Shown here: in pieces, positions 26,439 through 34,202 of the stretch
How the letters are laid out: each line of letters begins with the position of its first letter
How positions within the stretch are numbered: position 1 is the stretch's first letter
NCBI GenBank assembly: GCA_036262055.1
Contig: DATAJP010000003.1
Coordinates: 977,001-1,041,000, forward strand
Direction: 5' to 3'
DNA from: Ignavibacteria bacterium
GTDB lineage: Bacteria > Bacteroidota > Ignavibacteria > Tepidaquicellales > Tepidaquicellaceae
Length of the DNA: 64,000 nt
The notes under the pieces: model-generated
The model's database searches: none
Told to the model about the DNA's origin: nothing
What the model saw: the letters and a program-made list of their open reading frames with translations, nothing else
Translations under genes and position numbers: made by a program

Positions 26439-27443
26439 ATGCATATACCAACTCCCGGCAAGATGCGTACACTTACAGAAGTCCTCAAAGCTATTGCTGC
26501 AGAGGGCTTTACTGAAGAGTTTGTATTAAAAGATGGCGGCTTATATATGAAAAATAGGAAATATAATCCTGATGAGCTTGCAATCGCAAAATTTTACAGG
26601 TTCGAAGGTGAATCAAATCCGGATGATATGTCTATTATTTATTCAATAATGACATGCGACGGACACAAAGGTGTGTTAATCGATGCTTATGGAACCTATA
26701 GCAATCCCGATATTGATGCTCTTATTAAAAAAATCTACCTGAGCCAGGAATCGAAGAAAAACTCCAATCCCGTTCATGAAGGAAATAAAATTTATGTCCT
26801 GCCACATGAAATAAGAAACTGCCTTACGGGAATTTTAACTACTCTTGAAATACTTGAAGAAACAAATGAAAATTCCACACCTGATGAAAGAAAAGAATAC
26901 TATGATATTATGAAAGAATCAGCTGAGAAGCTTGAAAAGTCAGTTAACAATCAACTTAGCTTTGAAAACTTGGAATTAATTCTTTCAGATGAAAATAAGC
27001 TCGCACAGGAACGGAAAGAAATAACTGAACATCCTGCCGATGTCATTAACAATGTTCTTGAAGATATGATGAGAAAGCATTCCGATAGACAAAAAGATGT
27101 TAATGCTCATATTGATAATAATGTAAAAATAAATATCTCCGAATTAAGTTTTAAGCGTCTTATACAGGAAGTAATGGAAAATGCCTTCAAACATTCCAAA
27201 AAAGATGATAGAATAATTCTTACCGATAACGTTGAAGAAACTAATTACATAATTGAGATTACAAACGAAGGTAAGGGAGTTTCAGATGAACAGATAAAAG
27301 AAAATAAATCTATTTATGGTTTTGCTATTATTAATAAAATTCTTGAAGTATATAATGGCTGCATGAATGTAAAAACTGAAAAAGATGGATATACAAGCAT
27401 TCGTTTAGATTTTAAAATCAACAAGGATAAAACCTCTTCATAA
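26439..27443 (+). CDS. soluble histidine kinase with a novel N-terminal domain, in the peptide-importer operon
   Basis: 334 residues with no transmembrane segment. The N-terminal ~100 residues (TEVLKAIAAEGFTEEFVLKD, FYRFEGESNPDDMSIIY, GHKGVLIDAYGTYSNPDI) resemble a family of about 100-residue stand-alone proteins in Bacteroidetes whose annotation as phosphoribosylpyrophosphate synthetase seems unjustified. A kinase core follows: His123 in PHEIRNCLTG, N box ENAFKH (Asn248), a modified G1 box ITNEGKGV (normally D-x-G-x-G) and G2 segment YGFAII. The histidine is therefore HisKA-like, preceded by Pro rather than Ser. The operon position suggests that it monitors or reports on the imported peptide or transporter state. 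The response regulator at 27803 faces it but its pairing is unproven. Confidence 0.85.
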   Translation: MHIPTPGKMRTLTEVLKAIAAEGFTEEFVLKDGGLYMKNRKYNPDELAIAKFYRFEGESNPDDMSIIYSIMTCDGHKGVLIDAYGTYSNPDIDALIKKIYLSQESKKNSNPVHEGNKIYVLPHEIRNCLTGILTTLEILEETNENSTPDERKEYYDIMKESAEKLEKSVNNQLSFENLELILSDENKLAQERKEITEHPADVINNVLEDMMRKHSDRQKDVNAHIDNNVKINISELSFKRLIQEVMENAFKHSKKDDRIILTDNVEETNYIIEITNEGKGVSDEQIKENKSIYGFAIINKILEVYNGCMNVKTEKDGYTSIRLDFKINKDKTSS

Positions 27444-27581
27444 TCCCCCAAGCTTTTAATCTTCTTACTCTTAAAAACTTCATCACATATTAACACATCA
27501 CATTGAGTTAGCGTTTATTAATCTAATATTTTAATTGATATTTATTCTGGAATTTTAACTGCGGGTTCTGAACAAGCTTTT

Positions 27582-27690
27582 AAAAAAAGAGACCGGCCTT
27601 AGTAATGCGCCGAAAGGTGAGATGTGATTTGAGGTTAAATTAAATCCAAAGCCGGTCGTCTTAATTCTTCGGTAACTTTGGGAAGCTACC
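27582..27690. ncRNA. candidate structured RNA or 3' regulatory element
   Basis: Three stems can be drawn. GACCGGC (27591-27597) pairs with GCCGGTC (27651-27657). Inside, CGCC-GAAA-GGTG (27608-27619) is a GAAA-tetraloop hairpin on the plus strand. GGTAACTT / AAGCTACC (27671-27690) has a TGGG loop. On the minus strand the outer stem is followed by TC and seven Ts, as in an intrinsic terminator, so the minus-strand 3' UTR of the response regulator is also a candidate. The strand is unresolved and no known riboswitch motif was recognised. Confidence 0.45.
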
Positions 27691-27771
27691 ATTTTAAATT
27701 GGAGAATAGAATGAATAATCAAAAATATATTCTTTCTTATTCTCTGCAAATCGTATTTAATATGAATTTTA

Positions 27772-27790
27772 TGTCATATAAAATATGACA
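27772..27790 (-). terminator. hairpin downstream of the response regulator
   Basis: Perfect TGTCATAT / ATATGACA inverted repeat with an AAA loop, 13 bases past the stop codon. There is no long U tract directly after it, so termination may rely on the downstream element at 27582-27690. Confidence 0.5.
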
Positions 27791-27802
27791 AAGAACATTT
27801 AT

Positions 27803-28432
27803 TTAATCAAGCAAATCATTTTTCAAAGCATAGTGAGTTAGCTCCACATTCGATTTCATTCTCATTTTCTCAAGAATCCGTGCTCTGTAAGTGTTCACTG
27901 TAGGGACACTTAACGAAAGCTTATCAGCAATATACGAAACTTTTTTTCCCGATGCAATTAATCTAAAAACCTCAAATTCCCTATCAGAAAGAAAATTATG
28001 TATGGGTTTATATTCATCATCGATTTCCTGAGCCAACTGTTCAGCTAAATTCATGCTGATATACTTATGCCCCGAGTAAATCTTCCGTATTGCATTTACA
28101 AGCTCTTCTGAAGCGCTTTCTTTAGTTAAGTAACCAAAAGCACCGGATTTTAGTGCCCGCACGGCAAATCTGTCCTCCGGATGCATGGAAAATATTAATA
28201 TTTTCGGCTTTTGAGTGATTTTTTTAATGGATTTAATCAATTCTATGCCGTTTTGTCCGGGAAGTGTTATATCCAAAATTATAACATCAACCTCATTTTT
28301 CATTATAAAATTTAGCGCTTCAGGTCCATTGCTCGCTTCTCCGGCTACTATAAAATCAGTTTCTTCGCGCAGAATTTTTTTAACGCCTTCTCTGAGCAAT
28401 TGATGGTCATCTATAATGAGGATTTTTATCAT
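27803..28432 (-). CDS. NarL/LuxR-family response regulator
   Basis: 209 residues. Receiver domain 1-120 has the acidic pair Asp8-Asp9, phosphoacceptor Asp54 in DVIILDITLPG, the conserved Thr/Ser region ILIFSMHPED and Lys/Ala-Phe-Gly-Tyr (SGAFGYLTKESA). The LuxR-type HTH covers about 145-205 (LSDREFEVFRLIASGKK and SVPTVNTYRARILEKM). It binds DNA as a dimer when phosphorylated. The nearest kinase is the operon kinase at 26439, but NarL regulators are usually driven by HisKA_3 kinases whereas that kinase has an H-E-I-R HisKA-type site, so the pairing is only inferred from position. Confidence 0.92.
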   Translation of the reverse strand: MIKILIIDDHQLLREGVKKILREETDFIVAGEASNGPEALNFIMKNEVDVIILDITLPGQNGIELIKSIKKITQKPKILIFSMHPEDRFAVRALKSGAFGYLTKESASEELVNAIRKIYSGHKYISMNLAEQLAQEIDDEYKPIHNFLSDREFEVFRLIASGKKVSYIADKLSLSVPTVNTYRARILEKMRMKSNVELTHYALKNDLLD

Positions 28433-28523
28433 AAAAATTATTTGAAAAACGCTAATATAAATATCATAATCTTCTCATTAATTTAAACTGAAAAAAATAA
28501 TCTTAGTTCTATACCTATAAATA

Positions 28524-28559
28524 AAAAAGAGACATAAAAATTAATTTATGCCTCTTTTT
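28524..28559. terminator. bidirectional terminator
   Basis: AAAAAGAGACATAAA / TTTATGCCTCTTTTT, 14 of 15 bases paired, flanked by A and T runs. It ends the minus-strand transcript of the DUF5916 gene, 22 bases beyond its stop. Confidence 0.75.
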
Positions 28560-28581
28560 ATGCTTACGAAATATTAAATTT

Positions 28582-30606
28582 TCAGAACGAGAATTCGTAA
28601 CCTATCTTGAAATATCTTCTTGTGTAATCCAGCTTTTCTCCTTCAAGATTTAGAACAAAATATGCGTTGCTTCCTGCGAAGAATTCATACTGAAGCATTG
28701 TATTTAATAAAGCATTTTTAGTGTAAGTATTCCTGCCATAAAAAGACCTAAAGAAAAGCTTGTCAAGGATTCTATAATCTAAACGCAGATTATAAATCGT
28801 CTGCTTAATATCAAAGAAATCAACATAACTTATGCTTCCTCTGAATGCAAGCCGTTCAAAGAAAATAAAGTTACAGCTTGCATATGGATTCTTTATGTAT
28901 GAGCCGAAATATGGTCCATAAAAATATCCGAAGTTCACCGTGTTACTTCCTAACAATACATTTACGTTGACTTCGTGGTTCAGATTTGTTCTTGTAATAA
29001 GATTTCCCTGATCATCAAAATCATTGGGTCTGTTATATTCCACATAATTAGACATGCTTATCATATTGTTAAGCTTGAAATAAACATTCCCGTTAATTCT
29101 TTGCTGGTAAATGAAATCATCCGACATTCTTCTTAGCTTGTAAAATCCCCCGCTGAAATTAAAATCTGTAAACCATTTTCTGTCATAAACAAAGTTATGA
29201 CCTGCGCTAGTAAAAATTTCATCGAAGTCATAAGGTCTCTGAAGCTGAAAGCTGAAATAAGTAGGAGCTCTGAAATCCTGGTCAACCCTTGTATATGCCC
29301 AGTCTGCATAAAAGCCGCCTTGGTTATTAAATTGATAAAATCCACCTGCTTTTAAAGCATTACCATTGAAGTTTGAAGCAAACTGTCCATAGAATCTCAA
29401 GGGATTTGTAGGAAATCTATATGAACCGTCGAAACTCATTACTCTTTGCTGGTCACCGATGGTTTTGTCTTTTGAATATATAAAAAAACCTCCGATGTTT
29501 CCATCTTTGTAATCATATCTCGGGCGCATTATGAAAAATTGGTTTCTGTTTCCTGCAACATCGGGTTCTTCCTGAACATAAATGGAGCCCAGCTTCATAT
29601 TATCGCTTCTGTATGTGTAATTGCCGCCAAGTTCAATGTTCTCTATCGCGCGCGTATAAAACAAATCCATCGTTGAACGGTATATGTCAAGGTCTTTGCT
29701 GAAGAACGGTCTTTTTTCCTGAAGGAAAATCGGTCTGTTATAAAATGAAAATGCAAAAGGGTCGGCTTCGAGAGTTGATTCGTCTGTATTTATTGTTCCT
29801 TTAAATGTATGCCTGTCTAAGCTTACATTAAAATCACCGCCGAATCTTGCACCGTATGTTGAATCGTTAAATTTATCTCCCACAACAAATGGAATTGCAT
29901 TCACATTTAAGTTCAAAGTTTCCTTAAACGGAGTTTTTAAATCCATTTTATAAAGATTTTTCAAACTCAAAAGTTCACTGTTAGGAAGAATGGAATAATA
30001 ATAATAATTACCGTCCGGTTTATATGCAAACATCTGAATATCAAAACCTATCTGTTTTTTATTCTTATTCTGCATTTTATCAACGGGGATTTTTATTTCG
30101 GTTTCAATATAGCCCGGTTCGGTATCTGTCGGCTCTCTGAAAACGGTTGTTTTATTTTCCCATTTCCAATCCCACTCACTTGACATGTTTCTCTGATTAT
30201 ATACAATCTGGTCACGCTGGTTATCTATGAAGCTGAAAGCAAAACAATATCCGTTCTGGTTTTTATTTTCCAAGTCAAGTAAAATAAAAAATTCATTTTC
30301 TTCCTCGGTTGAACGATCGCGCGTAAGAGATTTTCTGATTACTTTTCCTTTAGGCCAATATCTGAATGCAAAATATATTGCATCATCGGTTTGCTTAACA
30401 TAAACAATTGTGCTGTCCATGTTTGTCATTCCGGTTGTCGGAATGAAGCTGTAAAACTTATCAAATTTGACACCATCACCCCACTCATCTTCATTTATTT
30501 TTCCGTTAATAGATGGTGCCTGTGGCTTGTAACTTTGAGATTGCGAATATGTTACATCAATTAATATGAGGGAAATTAAAAGATATAATATTGTAAATTT
30601 TACCAT
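28582..30606 (-). CDS. DUF5916 outer-membrane protein with CBM9-like N-terminal domain
   Basis: 674 residues with a signal peptide (ends TYSQ). Residues 30-215 match the family-9 carbohydrate-binding-like domain (INGKINEDEWGDGVKFDKF, YVKQTDDAIYFAFRY, NEFFILLDLEN, GYIETEIKIPVDKM). The remainder is a long series of aromatic amphipathic strands ending YFKIGYEFSF, a beta-barrel C-terminus. This two-part layout is that of DUF5916 proteins of the FCB group, which are thought to be outer-membrane proteins of unknown function, sometimes linked to polysaccharide utilisation. A terminator follows. The DUF2807 gene 20 bases upstream may be cotranscribed. Confidence 0.85.
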   Translation of the reverse strand: MVKFTILYLLISLILIDVTYSQSQSYKPQAPSINGKINEDEWGDGVKFDKFYSFIPTTGMTNMDSTIVYVKQTDDAIYFAFRYWPKGKVIRKSLTRDRSTEEENEFFILLDLENKNQNGYCFAFSFIDNQRDQIVYNQRNMSSEWDWKWENKTTVFREPTDTEPGYIETEIKIPVDKMQNKNKKQIGFDIQMFAYKPDGNYYYYSILPNSELLSLKNLYKMDLKTPFKETLNLNVNAIPFVVGDKFNDSTYGARFGGDFNVSLDRHTFKGTINTDESTLEADPFAFSFYNRPIFLQEKRPFFSKDLDIYRSTMDLFYTRAIENIELGGNYTYRSDNMKLGSIYVQEEPDVAGNRNQFFIMRPRYDYKDGNIGGFFIYSKDKTIGDQQRVMSFDGSYRFPTNPLRFYGQFASNFNGNALKAGGFYQFNNQGGFYADWAYTRVDQDFRAPTYFSFQLQRPYDFDEIFTSAGHNFVYDRKWFTDFNFSGGFYKLRRMSDDFIYQQRINGNVYFKLNNMISMSNYVEYNRPNDFDDQGNLITRTNLNHEVNVNVLLGSNTVNFGYFYGPYFGSYIKNPYASCNFIFFERLAFRGSISYVDFFDIKQTIYNLRLDYRILDKLFFRSFYGRNTYTKNALLNTMLQYEFFAGSNAYFVLNLEGEKLDYTRRYFKIGYEFSF

Positions 30607-30625
30607 GCAAATTTTTTAAGGGCTT

Positions 30626-31276
30626 TTAATTAATGCTTTTAATGCGGCTTGCGCCTGAAACATCAGATTTAATTTCCGGTGTCCCGTAATACTCAACATG
30701 GCTTGCGCCTGATGCATCTATTGTCAAATTATTTTGCACATTAAGAATTCCATGAGATGCACCGCTTACATCAACCGTTGCATTTGACACACTAAACTTC
30801 GATAAATCCATATGAGAAGCTCCTGATGCTTCAACTGTCAGGTTGCTTGTGCTTCCTTCCACTTCAACTTTTGAAGCTCCGCTAACATCTAATGTGAAGC
30901 TTGAATTGTTTAAATTTGATATGTGAAGCTTGCTGGCTCCTGAAACTCGCGCGCTTGTTAACTCAAGCGTACTCACTATAACTTGCGCTTTTCCTTTATA
31001 ATTACCTTTGCCTTTGAAATAAACATGCAAAGTGTTATCCTTAACTTCGGTTACAATATTTGAAACCATATCTTCAGGTCCGATAACTTCCACAGATGTC
31101 CCTGAGCCGATATTAACTTTAACATCAATAGCGCCGCTTACAATAATTGAACTAAAACTGCCGATATTTCTTAAGTCCTGTAGTTTTACAAGTGAACTTG
31201 TTGTGTTGCAGGCAAATGCTGTCGAGAAAATAAATATGGTGAACAGCACTATGAAAACGGTGGATAAATTTTTCAT
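30626..31276 (-). CDS. secreted DUF2807 (head GIN) adhesin-like protein with repeats
   Basis: 216 residues with a signal peptide (MKNLSTVFIVLFTIFIFSTAFAC; the Cys may be the lipidated residue). The DUF2807 beta-helix is recognised by GSFSSIIVSGAIDVKVNIGS and VEVIGPEDMVSNIVTEV. From about residue 120 there is a tandem series of V-S-G-A-S motifs: VSGASKLHIS, VSGASKVEVE, ASGASHMDLS, VSGASHGILN, ASGASHVEYY and VSGASRIKSI, spaced about 17 residues, one per beta-helix turn. It is likely a surface or periplasmic structural protein. Function of the family is not established; the last repeat ends the protein. Confidence 0.83.
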   Translation of the reverse strand: MKNLSTVFIVLFTIFIFSTAFACNTTSSLVKLQDLRNIGSFSSIIVSGAIDVKVNIGSGTSVEVIGPEDMVSNIVTEVKDNTLHVYFKGKGNYKGKAQVIVSTLELTSARVSGASKLHISNLNNSSFTLDVSGASKVEVEGSTSNLTVEASGASHMDLSKFSVSNATVDVSGASHGILNVQNNLTIDASGASHVEYYGTPEIKSDVSGASRIKSIN

Positions 31277-31397
31277 ATGATAAATTTTAAGGTTTAATAT
31301 TTTTTACGAGGACAAAAGATAAATAGTTATATTATAAAGATAAGAAATTTTTATCTTAACGCATACAAAATATCAGCTATTCATATAAAGCTAAAAA

Positions 31398-32405
31398 TTA
31401 TCGGGCGGGCTTTAATTCTGCTACTATTTTATCTTCTTTGGAATAATCGAACTGTTCTGCAGGTATATTTTTAGGCGGATTACTTAACTCCCATTTAATT
31501 GTATTGATATATGCTTCTTCTTCAGGAATTTGTTCAGAATACCCAAGCTGTTTCCTGATTTTTTCAGAAGAAGTATCCAAATCTTGTGAATTATTTTCTT
31601 CTGAATGACCGTTCTGCGGATTTATAATAATTTCACCTTTCCAGCCGGTGTATTTTGCTATTCGTTTAATCCAATCATATTCATTATCGGTATTTTCTTC
31701 CGAAACATTATAAACCTGATTAATTGAATTATCGTTTTCAATTGCAAGTCTGATGGCATACGCAACATTGTCAACATAACCTCTGCAGCCTTTCCATTTA
31801 GCTGTTCCTTCATCAATCAAAATAAACGGACGGTTATCATCCATTCGCTTTAAATAATTAAAAAACCTGTACTGATAATCGTTCGGACCATACACCATAG
31901 GTAACCGCAATATTGTCCATTTTATATCTTTGTCGCTCATCAGTACTCTTTCACATAATATCTTGTCATATTTATCCAGTCTGCCTTCTTCTTCGGGTTT
32001 TTTATATGGATAAAATTTTTCTCTTAGCGGAGATTCCTCCGTCAAAGGAACTGCGTCAGGTTCGCCCGGCTCGGTTCCGAGCAATCGTCCATAAGCACGG
32101 TAAACATCACAGCTGCTTATCATAATTATTCTATTTGTAATGTCTTTAAATACTTCTACTAAAAATTTTGCCTGGTTTTCAAATATACATACCATATCAA
32201 CAACCACATCGGGCTTCAATGCTTCAAATTCGGTCTTGAATTTATCCAATTCATTTCTGTCACCTTTGATAAGTTTCACACCATCAGGGATATTCTGCTC
32301 TTTTGTTCCGCGATTAAAAACCGTTACATTATGACCCGCATTCACAAGCTGCCTGGTCAAAGAAAGCCCAATAAAGGACGTTCCTCCAATTATTAAAATC
32401 TTCAT
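31398..32405 (-). CDS. NAD-dependent epimerase/dehydratase (SDR family)
   Basis: 335 residues. The Rossmann start GGTSFIGLSLTRQLV and FNRGTKEQ, then VVDMVCIFENQAKFLVEV fit the extended SDR fold. The catalytic Tyr and Lys cannot be placed with certainty: the usual YxxxK would lie around YGRLLGTEPGEP...; YDKILCERV (Y-x-x-x-L-x-x-x) is another candidate. It resembles the chloroplast-stem-loop/CSP41-like and nucleoside-diphosphate-sugar-epimerase groups that lack a canonical YxxxK, so its activity is uncertain. The leader contains the structured element at 32446-32521. Confidence 0.75.
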   Translation of the reverse strand: MKILIIGGTSFIGLSLTRQLVNAGHNVTVFNRGTKEQNIPDGVKLIKGDRNELDKFKTEFEALKPDVVVDMVCIFENQAKFLVEVFKDITNRIIMISSCDVYRAYGRLLGTEPGEPDAVPLTEESPLREKFYPYKKPEEEGRLDKYDKILCERVLMSDKDIKWTILRLPMVYGPNDYQYRFFNYLKRMDDNRPFILIDEGTAKWKGCRGYVDNVAYAIRLAIENDNSINQVYNVSEENTDNEYDWIKRIAKYTGWKGEIIINPQNGHSEENNSQDLDTSSEKIRKQLGYSEQIPEEEAYINTIKWELSNPPKNIPAEQFDYSKEDKIVAELKPAR

Positions 32406-32445
32406 TATATACGTTTAATTAGTGTTTTTGGCTTCTCCAATTCCA

Positions 32446-32521
32446 AAAAAATTAAGCTAAGCGAATTATCCGTCAAACGAATAACTTTTTCACCCTTTCC
32501 CCGGAGGTGTCGCTTAGCTTA
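32446..32521 (-). promoter_or_regulatory. candidate structured 5' leader / attenuator of the epimerase gene
   Basis: On the minus strand, AAGCTAAGCGA pairs with TCGCTTAGCTT (11 perfect base pairs; 32511-32521 with 32455-32465) and encloses two small hairpins: CACC/GGTG and TTATTCG/CGGATAA with a TTTGA loop. Mismatches on the plus strand become G-U pairs on the minus strand, and the closing stem is followed by AA and seven Us before the epimerase start 41 bases away. This is the shape of a three-way-junction attenuator. Alternatively it is a small mobile palindrome. Confidence 0.5.
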
Positions 32522-32555
32522 TTAACTTATACGGAGATAATTAAAAAAAGTAATA

Positions 32556-32591
32556 CCTATATATATTAAATATATATTAAATACATAGGTT
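32556..32591 (+). other. AT-rich hairpin with tandem repeat in the leader of the helical-protein gene
   Basis: ACCTAT (32556-32561) and ATAGGT (32586-32591) enclose two copies of TATATATTAA. The element lies 79 bases before the preferred ATG at 32670. Function unknown; the repeat may be simple A/T drift. Confidence 0.4.
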
Positions 32592-32669
32592 CCTGAAATT
32601 CGTAATTTTTTTAAAAAACTTAACAAAATGCCCTTTCATTCGTATTATGCTATAAAATTTATTTGTTTT

Positions 32670-34202
32670 ATGACCCCATCAAAAGACTTATTCGATTTAA
32701 TAAAATCCCTCTCAAAAAGCGAAAAAAGGTATTTCAAAATATATGCTTCTATGCAAAAAGGCAACAAGAACTATATGAAGCTTTTTAACAAGATTGAGAA
32801 GCAGGCAGAGTACAATGAAAAAGAAATTAAGCAGGAGTTTAAAAACGAAAAATTCATAAAGCAACTTACATTCACAAAAAATTATCTTTATAAATTAATC
32901 ACAAAAAGCTTAATATCATTTAATACAAACAATTCCATTGATTTAAGATTAAATGAAATCATAAACAAATGTAAAATTTTATTCAAAAAAGCATTATACA
33001 AGCAGTTCTTTCAAAATCTGAAACTTGGCAAAAAAACTGCGCTTGAATATGAAAGATTCCATCATTATCTGCAATTCATTGAGCTTGAAAAAGTCATCAT
33101 AATGAAGAAGATTCTCCCGAACAACAATGATGCGAAAATATTTGCAGCTGAAACAAGCGTGCTTGAAAAAATCGAGAACATAAATAAATATGAAACAATA
33201 ATTTCCGAGCTTGAGACATATTACCGTTCAAAAGGACGTTTCAGGGAAAAATCATTGTTGTTCCTTAAGGATGACCAACTAAATAATCCCCTTCTGCAGG
33301 ATGAAAAAAAAGCTTTGTCCATAAGAGCGCTTGAGCATTTTTATATGGCACATCAATTAATACATGATTTGCTTGGTGACAGCCCGAAGATGTATATGTA
33401 TGCGCACAAAAGATTTGAGCTGATAAAATCAAATCCGAAGCCATTCGAAGACCAGCTTCTTAATTACTGGATTGATACGCTGACTTACCTGACATTCTTT
33501 GCATTGAATTTCGAACAATACGCCGAGCTTCAGAAATATTTAAAAATGCTTCAGTCTCTTCAGTCACATTCGCTCGTTAATGAAATAGATATTTTCACCG
33601 TTGTTTCAATGCTTGAATTAATCGGGCTAAGAAAAGACTTAAAGTATTCCGAATGCATGGAAGCAATCAAAAGAATCGAAAAGAAGCTTGATGCATACCA
33701 GGGAAAGATGGATTACAATATGGAAATTCTTTTGAATTATACAATCTTGAGAGTGTTGATGTTTTTAGACGAATATAATATGGCGCTAAACTATGGTAAT
33801 AGGATTTTAAATAATCCTAATGTAAAAGTTCGTGCAGATATTGAATGGTATGTTAAGTTGATTTATCTTTTCATACATCTTGAACTAAAAAATCATAAAT
33901 TTTTAAAATATCTTACATCTTCCACACAGAGATATTTCCAAAAAAAGAACCGCGTGTTTAAGTTAGAATTGGTAATACTTAATTATGCAAAAAAAGTCGA
34001 GAGGATGAAAAAAGATGAAGATATAACGTTTGAGAAGAAACATCTTTTAAAACAAATGAACGAACTTAAGAAAGACCCTTTTGAAAGAAATGCTTTTACA
34101 TCATTTGATTTTGGAAGATGGCTGGAATTAAAAATAAACGGCGAGCTTAGACGCCCCGCTGATTTCCCCACGCCAAAATATGCAGGCGGTCAGAAAAGTT
34201 AA
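32670..34202 (+). CDS. helical-repeat protein with SKSEKRYFK N-terminal motif
   Basis: 510 residues from the ATG at 32670; a 14-residue upstream extension to 32628 looks spurious. The protein is almost entirely helical, rich in Lys and Leu, with a conserved start (DLFDLIKSLSKSEKRYFK) and then NKNYMKLFNKIEKQAEYNEKEI. FCB genomes contain many paralogues with this motif; they look like TPR-type scaffolds. The C-terminus (GELRRPADFPTPKYAGGQKS) overlaps the 3' end of queE by 56 bases on the other strand. No transmembrane segment or enzymatic motif was seen; function is unknown. Confidence 0.8.
   Translation: MTPSKDLFDLIKSLSKSEKRYFKIYASMQKGNKNYMKLFNKIEKQAEYNEKEIKQEFKNEKFIKQLTFTKNYLYKLITKSLISFNTNNSIDLRLNEIINKCKILFKKALYKQFFQNLKLGKKTALEYERFHHYLQFIELEKVIIMKKILPNNNDAKIFAAETSVLEKIENINKYETIISELETYYRSKGRFREKSLLFLKDDQLNNPLLQDEKKALSIRALEHFYMAHQLIHDLLGDSPKMYMYAHKRFELIKSNPKPFEDQLLNYWIDTLTYLTFFALNFEQYAELQKYLKMLQSLQSHSLVNEIDIFTVVSMLELIGLRKDLKYSECMEAIKRIEKKLDAYQGKMDYNMEILLNYTILRVLMFLDEYNMALNYGNRILNNPNVKVRADIEWYVKLIYLFIHLELKNHKFLKYLTSSTQRYFQKKNRVFKLELVILNYAKKVERMKKDEDITFEKKHLLKQMNELKKDPFERNAFTSFDFGRWLELKINGELRRPADFPTPKYAGGQKS

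Larger units (their letters stand above)
27444..27802. other. 359-bp gap between convergent genes, RNA-like structure inside
   Basis: No convincing gene. A 22-codon reading frame starts at 27711 (ATG after GGAGAATAGA) but its composition is not protein-like. Structure is concentrated at 27582-27690 (see the ncRNA entry) and at 27772-27790, a perfect TGTCATAT / ATATGACA hairpin just downstream of the response-regulator stop that could terminate that gene. Confidence 0.6.

Noticed and set aside
27582-27657. Glycine-riboswitch-like sequence (GAGACCGGCC and GCGCCGAAAGG)
   Set aside because: The second conserved half (CTCTCAGG type) is missing and no glycine gene follows; kept only as unassigned structure.
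27711-27779. 22-codon reading frame after GGAGAATAGA
   Set aside because: Composition is like non-coding A/T DNA, with no homology pattern.
32455-32521. Purine-type riboswitch
   Set aside because: Three-way shape fits, but the conserved loop and junction bases of the purine aptamer are absent.
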